A stretch of 40,000 bases of DNA, taken from assembly GCA_009760855.2 (NCBI GenBank), contig WPIO01000248.1, forward strand, positions 1 to 40,000, written 5' to 3'. Positions 13,901-22,900 of this stretch are shown here, piece by piece. Position 1 is the first letter of the stretch. The number at the start of each line of letters is the position of its first letter. Position numbers and translations under genes: made by a program. The notes beneath the pieces were generated by a model. It saw only the letters and a program-made list of their open reading frames with translations. It was not told the origin of the DNA and did no database searches. Origin of the DNA: Cristatella mucedo. Lineage: Eukaryota > Bryozoa > Phylactolaemata > Cristatellidae.

Positions 13901-16900
13901 ACCAGGAACCGCAGTGCACTCAGGGACGTGACGGTATTGACTACATTACCTCCTCATCCTCGGACCAGCGCAGCATAAATACTTTCTTCTCACTGTCGTC
14001 GATCGAGCCCAACGAGCCTGCAGCCGCAGCTGCAGCCAAACCTGCCCGAATGCCTTCGTTACACAATTTGAAGAGCAGGATCTGTATGAACGCACGGGAA
14101 GAGAGAGAAAGAGAATAGCCTGCTTCCTTACGCCAAGGCAAGGGCTTGGAAGACGATTGTGTCAGCAAGAAGAGGGCAGCGTTTTCAGGCAAGCCTCACT
14201 TCCGCTGGCTGTGACATAAGCAGCTGTCTCACCTGAGCAGCTTCCAGCAAGCCCACGTGATCGATCAGCAGGGCCGGTGCGCGGTCGCTGTGCTCACCAG
14301 ACTGCAGCCATCGAAACAGGTCGCCCAGAGCTATGTGCTCCAACTCTGCCAAGGTGCACTCGGAAAGCATGCCTAGCAGCGAACGATCGACGTAGGCAAA
14401 TCTAATCGATGCAGCAGCGTGAAGCAAAGTGAGCTGTCTCCCACGGGCAACCGTAAGAGGTGCACATGTTCCTGCTGCTACACTCTGCTCTCAGACACTG
14501 CACAGCACTGAGATGTTAAAATTCGTACGGAAGGTTGAAGCATAACCGCAACATTAACAACGATAGCCAGGTGTGTAGCAGCTTAAGAAAAACAACCTTA
14601 AAATTCATTGATGCGGCTAAGGGACTCGTCGTGAGCTCAAGTTCAAAATTATGCTGGTCGATAATTAGGTCACTTTTATAGCACACTATGAAAATTATAT
14701 CTGATCGGGCACTTTGCAACTCGTTGCAAGACAAGCAATAACAAAATATTTTGATGCGCTCGTTATCTGGTATTTAGACAGCAAAGGTCACACTTGATGC
14801 CATTACTAAGCAGGGGACCCCTCCCTGTATAAAATAAATAAATAAATGAATAATTCATTTATATAGCACCCCAAGAGAACCTAATCTCTATTCAGGCATG
14901 CCTTGAAGCTCGAGCCCACGACCTCAGTCAGGGAGAACACCTTTGTGGGCGTGTGATTGCCGTCACGTGGTTCCGCCCCCAGGCGACGTTCCGTTCGCCC
15001 GACGGGAACGCTCCTTGCCGGCACATGACGCATTCCTTGCCGCGAAAGTCTTTTTCTGCCTGTGCGTCGTCCTGCACGCACGCTATCCACTCTCTTCTGT
15101 CTCTCAACACCACGTGCTCTGGACCAGCACGCACGACGGCTGCTAGATCACTCAATACAGCCGTCGTCGACAACGCCACGACTCGCTTGTGGGGGCTTCC
15201 CTCTTCGTCGTGCCGCCATTTCGCGCCCGCGAGCCCCTACACCTTAACCGCTAGACCAAACTTGTCACATGCGAAAAATCCTGCACGTGTAAACAAGCAC
15301 TGCATCAGCTGTGTCTCGCCTTTAGGCGGCACGCAACCCACTAGAAGCTCCAACGAGCCAGTGCATTGGTCGACAACTCGCACAAGACTCACACGAGTGA
15401 TCAAGCTTCGCAGCAGGTCGCGACCGCTCGGTGACGATCTGCTGTCATAGCGGTTATGCTCACAGCTCAAGAAGGCATCGTATAGTCAGCAGTCCATACA
15501 GCTATACTGGCACCCACCGCTACCGCTATCATTAAAAGCATGCGGCCGCGAGTGAGTGAGCATGCCAGGGCACATCCTGAGGAGGCAGGCCGCCATGCTC
15601 GCCTAGCAACTGAGGAGGCACGCTGCCACGCTTGCCTAGCAGCCAGGTGAGCCGACCGGCGTCTTACCAGCACTGCCAGAAGACGACATCTTAGGGACCT
15701 GCAAAGCAAACAATATGCTCCGCTCGCACGCCCACATGTATAGCGTGAGGCACGAGCGTAGGCGGCATTCGCAAGTAAGCGAATGAAGGAAGTGGCTCTC
15801 GGTCTAGCCGGCCTGATACGATCACATTTGCTACTCCCGCAACGGGCTACGACGGCTGCCTCGACGGGTGCAGACAAGAGACTGTCTGCACACACGTATG
15901 CAAGTAAAAAAGAATAGCGTTATAAAACTAGTTGAGGTCAGCCTTCCACACGCAGTTGGCAATCAAAAATTGCAAGCTGCAGGACAACTCGAGCACGCGA
16001 CCTGGCTTGCGAAAATCAGGCAAGCACCTTTCCTTCGGGCTTCGATTACGCATCGCTTACTACACTGCCTTGATGCCATGGCGACAGAGGAGCAATAAGA
16101 AGCACTCGGAGGGAGAGATAGTTGTACCCTCGACAATCCTACAAGTTCTTTGACATTTTTTTTTAACTAGAAGTCAAAGCAATGGCCAGAAGCCTGTAAA
16201 CAAAGACAATTTAAACGCAGTTACAGCTGGCATTGTGCTTGCTTTGCTGAGCACAGCACGCTTGGAGACGTTCGTGACAGGGCCGAATACTTTGTTCCTC
16301 TCACCAGCCATAGCTACCTGTCTGTGTTACAAGACAGATTGTGCACCGTACCTTCGCCTTGCTGATCTCCACATCCTTGATGTTTGCTGACAAGTAAGTC
16401 TGTCCGGTAAGCCGGTGCACGTAGCGCTCCAGCACGTACCAATGAATTTCTTCGAAAAACGGATATGTCGCAGACACAACCTACACGACAAAGTGGCAGC
16501 ACTCTGAAGGTAGCTGCTAACCGCAATGTGCGGGCAGCAGCAGCGATGGTAGCAAAATGGAGCTGCCACAGCAGCAAATGGCAGGGGAATGGAGCAGCTG
16601 AAGCAGCAAATGGCAGGGGAAGGGAGCAGCTGAAGCAGCAAATGGCAGGGGAAAGAGCAGCAGCAGCAATGACAGAGGGAGAGAGCAGTACCACCAGCAA
16701 CGGCAGGAGAAATTAGTGGTGGCAAGAGCAGCGATGGCAAGACAAGGGAGCAGCAGTAGCAGCGATGCCAGGGGAAAGAGCAGCAGCAGCATTGGCAGAG
16801 GAAGACAGGGGATGGAGCACCGATGCCATTGGAAGGGAGCAGCAGCAGCAGCACAGCAGAGATACCAATGGAATGGAGCAGCGGCAGAGATGTCATAGGA

Positions 16901-19900
16901 ATGGAGCAGCAGCAGCAGCGATGCCAGGAGTAGGGACCTGCAGCAGCAGCAATTGCGGCGGAAGCCAGGGAAAAGCAGCAGAAGCGATGCCAATAGAAGA
17001 GAACTGCAGCAGCAGCAGCAGCAATCTACGTCGGTTGCCATCTCGCCGTCCGCGCCAGTTCATACTGCTGACAGCCTACCCGTGCTCGAGACTCAATTTC
17101 CCACACTCGCTGCTGCATGGCGACTGAAAAGCTGTGCAGGAAGCTGCCGTGGAAGGCGAGCATGTAGTCACTGAGGAGCATAGCATAAATCCAGCCTGAG
17201 AGAGAGAGAGCAGCATCAATTAGAAAAAGTCACCCAGCTAGCAAAGAGGTATGGCGCACATGCTGTATATGTAGGCTAGCCGCGGAGCTTGCCGTGGGAG
17301 TACAGTCATCACAACACTTTTCTAATCGTGGCTGACTGCTCCGCAAACGCCGTAGCAACTAGCCCACACATGAACAGCCAAGTGCTTTTCATTCTGCTTT
17401 GATGAATACTAGCCAGTCACCAAACAATTCAGTCTGCCAGCCGTACTGCTGTACATTGTACTTTCTTCTGCCTACATGCTGAGTGTCAAGAGTTTCATGC
17501 TATATTTGCTCCAGCCTGCCGTACAACAGTTGCACGACATTTCGTGATGCCGTAAAACGAAACAGATTTTCTGTGAAAATGGTTAAAAAGGAACTGTGGT
17601 GATGCAAAATGAGTCCATAGGAACGCAAAACAGGAAAACATTAAACCAGATATAGACAGCTGAATGAAGAATGACGACCGTGGCTGTGAATATTGCTTTT
17701 CCATACTGCATGCAATAGGTTCTCGTCTAAAACTGACACAAGAAATGTTCAAACGTAGAATTTAATCACTTAAAATAATATAAATGATTGTTAAGAGCTT
17801 TGATACAAAGTTTTTCTCTACAGCGATGGTGGAACGGTTGACAGCTGCGCAGAAAGGTTACCCGCCAGGTGTACCTCAAGCTGCGCTGATTGCATTTACA
17901 TAAAATAAAATTCATTCGCACAGTGTCGTACGAGAACTTACTCTCTATTCATGCACTTCGAATACTCCTCGGGGCTTGATCGCACGACCTCAGCCAGATC
18001 TTGGTAAGGGCGAGCACCTTAACCGCTGGATCAAACGCCATGGGGCTAGAGCCCACGACCTCGACCAGACCTTGGTGGTCGGGGCGGGTATATTCAACAC
18101 TGCCAAACCAACTTATAGTTGTTGTGCAGTAACATGCAGCTACCCCTGCCGGTCCTGAATGTCACAACTGCCACATTGCACCACTTACGGCCGTTCTCCA
18201 TCGCGGAGCTGGTTTGGTCTAGCGGTTAAGGTGCTCGCCCCTACCAAGGTATGACTGAGGTCGTGGGCTCAAGCCCCGAGGCAAATGTGAAGCACCTGAA
18301 TAGATATTAAGTTCTCTAGTGGCGCTATATAAATGAGTTATATTTTTAATGAATTATACCCTCTACTGGCTCTTCATCGAACCGGGTTCACGCTTATGTC
18401 TCCTCTTTAACGTCCTCCGGCCTATCGTTGCGAATTCTTCCAAATCATACTCAGCGCCGTATCAGCAGCTACCTGACTCAAGTTGTTTGACTGTGTCCCC
18501 AACCAAAACTAAAATTTCTTGCATAGACTCTGCTTTCAGTTCATGCCCCAGACGCCCAACTGCCGTTCTTATCGAAGCCACTAAACATGTTGTGCAGACA
18601 ACATCTTTTTCTTAATTGACACTTCAAACCAAGCGAAATCCAGTCTGGTTTTAAAAATATAGTAAATTTACATAGCACCCCAAGAGCACTTAATCTCTAT
18701 CGAGGCACTTCACATATGCCTCGGGACTCGACCCCACGACCTCAGCCAGACCTTGGTCGGGGCAAGCACCTTAACCGCTGGACGAAACTAGCTCTGCATG
18801 AGCTATTTTAGAGCTATTCACTCCACAGATATAGCTTTAGGCGTATTACGACCTCACGTAAGAGAGGAGTTGGGTACTTAGGGGAAATGTCATATAAAAT
18901 ACTTATAAAACATAGATCCGACCGTCGAATATTTTTGCTTAGGGTACCTTTCAAATGACAAGCATGTATAGAAATGGGACTGACTGGTACAGCTGCAGCT
19001 TGCAAGCAAAGAAACTTACCGTGCTTAGGCAGTGCTAGTCATCTTGTATTCATGCCTTTGCTTTACATGACGAGTTTTACTAGGTTTATTTATTAATAAA
19101 CAGAAAGGCAACGCTTTGGTTCACAACAAGGAAGTCTTTACAGAAACATTATTGATTTTTTTTTAAATTTCGAACCTATGCGTTCAAGGAGATTATCGGG
19201 ACAGTAGAAGTATTTAAACTGCAGACCAAGAAGATCTCAGTGCGACGGCATTGCAAATGTTTCCACATCAATGCTTTCTAGGTCATATAGCGGAACAAGC
19301 TCGACGTTGCATTGCTTTTGTGTCGCCAGAAAAGAAATATCAAACGAGAGATCGAGCAATAATACGACATGCCAACTCATGCACAGCTCCGTATAAAAAA
19401 CTCTGAAGTTGCCAGCTCCCATCGCTGAGAACCGTTGCAGCAGAAGTGAGCAGCACCAATGAGTGCTGTGCCCACTGAGACAAAGCTGGGACTCGGAGCA
19501 TTGCACTAGCTGAGTACCAGACTAAGCCTCGGGTAACAGAGCAGCAGCAGCAGCAGCAGAGTGCTGACACGTTAGCTTTCAAGCTGGCACTCTAACTATG
19601 ACCACCGACGTCCGGGCATTACACACGAGACCGACTATACCGCAAGTGCTGTCTGCGTTCGCCTACCGGAGGGCAGAAACAGAGTCATTCCCTGAGTGAG
19701 ATTAAATCGCTGGCATTTCTCTGCGGTGTCTGCAAGGAAAACGTCGTCCTTTCTGCCTGATACGATCCATTTTTCGAGAAGCTCGAAGTTTTTCTCGCGT
19801 GGAGGAAGCAACCAAAATGTCTACAATCGTGGCAGCTCAATATAAATCGGCTATTCGGGTATGACAATACCCGATGCCGTTAAGGTAAGTTCAACACGGC

Positions 19901-22900
19901 ACCGGCCTCGAAAAGCACACGTGCTAGAGACTCGCATTTACCGCAGTACACCATTATCTTAACTCTAGCCCTCACACCATATTGCAACAATTGATAAGCC
20001 TGGCACAATCAATCCTACAAAAAGCTGGGATTGAGCTCACAGACGACTATCTATATACCTAGGTAGCACGACGACCCGGCCAAGACGGGAAGCACAGGGA
20101 GCCGGGTGGGTAGTCAGAACAAATCCCTGCACCGAGTCGGCTGACAAAATCTCCGATTTGCAAGTTATGCTACCAAAGTATGCTACAAAAAAGAGCTAAT
20201 ACCAAGGCGACCAGAACACCACACTGCTGCATAGCCAACAACGTTTTCACATATGCGGTCATTACGTTGAAAATCTTGGCCACACATCAAATCAAACATA
20301 TCTATAACCATCATGTTGCATTCTGCTATCATAGAAGATAAGAAATGAACTGATTCTAATGTCAAGTTGTTCCCGTGTGTACTGACATCTATCAGTAGTA
20401 TTATGCGATCACTGTTCACTCTGCCACCAGCTTAGATACTATTTGGTTTACCACACAAGTCAAGGATGCAGCCAGGCCCATGACTTTTCAAAGTTCATTT
20501 TTAATCAAACTCTATTAAATCTTTACTTCATAGGCTCGCTACAGAGATACAGACTACTACAGACTACTACTACAGATACTACCACATTCATCGTGACTAA
20601 TCCGATGCAACTGGTGCCACCGTGCATTAGCTGCACCTGCCATTGCCTCATCTTTTAATGACAATAATAAGAATGAGAAGATTAATTTACAGTGCAGTGA
20701 GAGAACTAAATTTCTTTCTAGGCACCTTCATGTGCAGCATAGAAAGCATATAGAATGATTAGCGATAATATGCACAGCATCAGCACGTAAAAGCATACAA
20801 AGGATAACTTACAAGTATCTAGTAAATGCTACGAGGAGCAGAAAATGTGCAAGCTTCTTATTAAACGCCTTTAAGTCACAGAATGCCTGGCCCATCACGG
20901 CTTGGCTCCTTCGTACCTAGCTGAACTGGTGCATCAGTTTAAGACTGTTCGCACCCTCAGGTCCTGTATGGACAATAAATTAGCTCTTCCATTCGTCAGC
21001 TTAAAGACCGTTGGCGACTGAAGCTTTAGCTCTGCAGATCCTAGACTGTGGAACTCGCTTCTACAATTCTTAAGCAGCAACAACTACTCTCCTACTGCCG
21101 GCTATGGCATATCCTTTTCAGCGGTCCTGAGCTGCTACTTCTATGCTACTCACTACCTCAACTGCTCTCCTGACTCTGCTGTGCTTCCCACTTTTTCTTT
21201 GGTGCTTGAGACGAAGTCTGTTGGCGACCGAATGCGTACCAAAAGCCGCTTAGGCTGTGAGTGTGCTATGCAAAACTCTCCTGCGTAACACCCACATGGT
21301 CTTTATGACTTTGTGGAGGGACAGACGGAGATACATTACATTACAATGCCTAAACGACGGTCAGTTGTGAACTTCACACTTCTGGAGAAAAACAACTAAC
21401 ACACGGGTTTTCTATAGATTTGAGGCTGGTTAGAGGTAAGGCTGGACGCCTTGGGTCAAAAGAATAGGTAGTACGATGCCTAGTTTTCTTAGAAAGCAGT
21501 TTTGCTAGGCAGCAGAGAGCTAGACAACGGAAGAAGCTAGGAGTGACAAAACCTTAAAATCGGCTTGATTAATGAGCCAGTACATGTCAGTGAGCAGCGA
21601 TGTAAAGAGGCAATTACTATGTTCACAATAGATACGTGAAGCAGCAGAATTTTGAGCCAACTAAAAAATGCCTTACTAAACAACCCCGAGGACCGGCAAG
21701 TATCGAGATACAGAAAAAGAGATAGGCAGGCAGAGTCACAAACGCACGTGCCAACGTTTAATCATTATCCATATCTAACGGCACGCTCGAAACTTCGCAC
21801 TGCTAAGTAGCTGAAAGCAGCTGGGCTTGGCAATGGAGCAGATCTGTTGCAGAATAAGCATTGCACACTGCCTACCGACCAACAACATTGACACCATGGG
21901 GTTCAGGTGCGGTTGGGACGATCGCTTCGATGCCAGTGGTTCTGAATCATTATTGGCCTCTGCTTGTGCAACGAGATACGTCTGAATGGCACGAAAAAAG
22001 CACTAAACTCACAGAAAATACACAGAAAATATAAAATGCATGCAAACCACTTGAAAGATGTCAGACGACTCACTATCTGGCCGCGAACTACGTGAAACCA
22101 TGACGACGAGCCACCGACGCCGGTGTCAAATCCCACAAAGCAGCTCCTCATTGCTAAGAGGCAGTACCTTCAAAGAAAGAGAGAATGAAAAAATCGCTGT
22201 GACACAGAGAGGGCAACCTGGAAAGCCAGCGGGTGATGGAAGAGGGCATTCGGCACGACACCGAGCGGCAAAACAACCGCTGTCTGCACGACTGCAGCAG
22301 GCCTTCGGCACTGACCCCCGGGGCTTGGTCGATAGGTCAGGCTCGCCCTGGAAGCCGTAGCGACAAACGCAGCAGCCGAGTTCTGTACCGAGGCCGCCAT
22401 CAGGTCCAGCAGTTGGCAAAGTGAGACACGGAGGAGACTGCCGGGCAGCATGTGAAGCAACAGCAGTTGATTACCAACGAGGAGCGAATACTACGCAGTA
22501 GTAGTCGGCATCCTCATTATCAAGCACACGAGCCCACCACTTCCTAACTCTGCTATGCTTCCCACTTTCTTTTTGTTGCGTGAGACGAAGTCTGTTGGCT
22601 ACCGAATGCGTACTGAGAGCCGCTTAGGCTGTGAGTGCGCTATCCAAAACTCTCCTGCGTAACACCCACATGGTCTTTTTGACTTTGTGGAGTTACTGAC
22701 GGAGATACATTACATTTGTGCCGATTCGCCATGCACAAAAGAGGGGCTGGACAAAAAAGTTGCAACACCTACTAGGTTCCATAAAGATAACCTATTGAGG
22801 TCACGGCCACGAACTGACACGGCCCTCTAGACAGACAAGTTGCTTTTGCCTTGCAAGTGCCACCAGCCAACTACTGTGGCAGCACACGGCCAAATCCCAG

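Larger units (their letters stand above)
8991..14199. other. Large intron (e9-e10), middle part
   Basis: Apart from the listed exon candidates, the inverted repeat and a LINE-B tail, I see no conserved domain. The 12350-13130 stretch has overlapping open frames on both strands with no recognisable family. Sequence between 8991 and 9550 directly abuts the broken LINE-A and may be another, unrecognised insertion. Confidence 0.5.

Noticed and set aside
14200-14433. BACK domain of a BTB-Kelch protein
   Set aside because: The LFRWL and DHVGLL pattern is suggestive, but strand, phase and position between WYVLERYV and CXXC exons fit the KDM2 linker better.
16314-17127. Cys/Leu-rich and Gln/Ala-rich frames
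   Set aside because: They follow the CAG-rich minisatellite in several frames at once. The true exon here (16352-16480) is in a different frame.
18203-18290. A functional tRNA gene
   Set aside because: A and B boxes are present, but the cloverleaf is imperfect and the unit recurs with a LINE-like tail, so it is a SINE head.
20059-20126. Minus exon [20 protein letters not shown]
   Set aside because: Open with splice-like ends, but it does not match the JmjC sequence expected there and breaks the e6-e7 phase.
22218-22323. Minus-strand exon [19 protein letters not shown] joined to e5 by a 50-bp intron
   Set aside because: Phase works, but e4 joins e5 perfectly at YPKVQK-Y, leaving no place for it in the main transcript.
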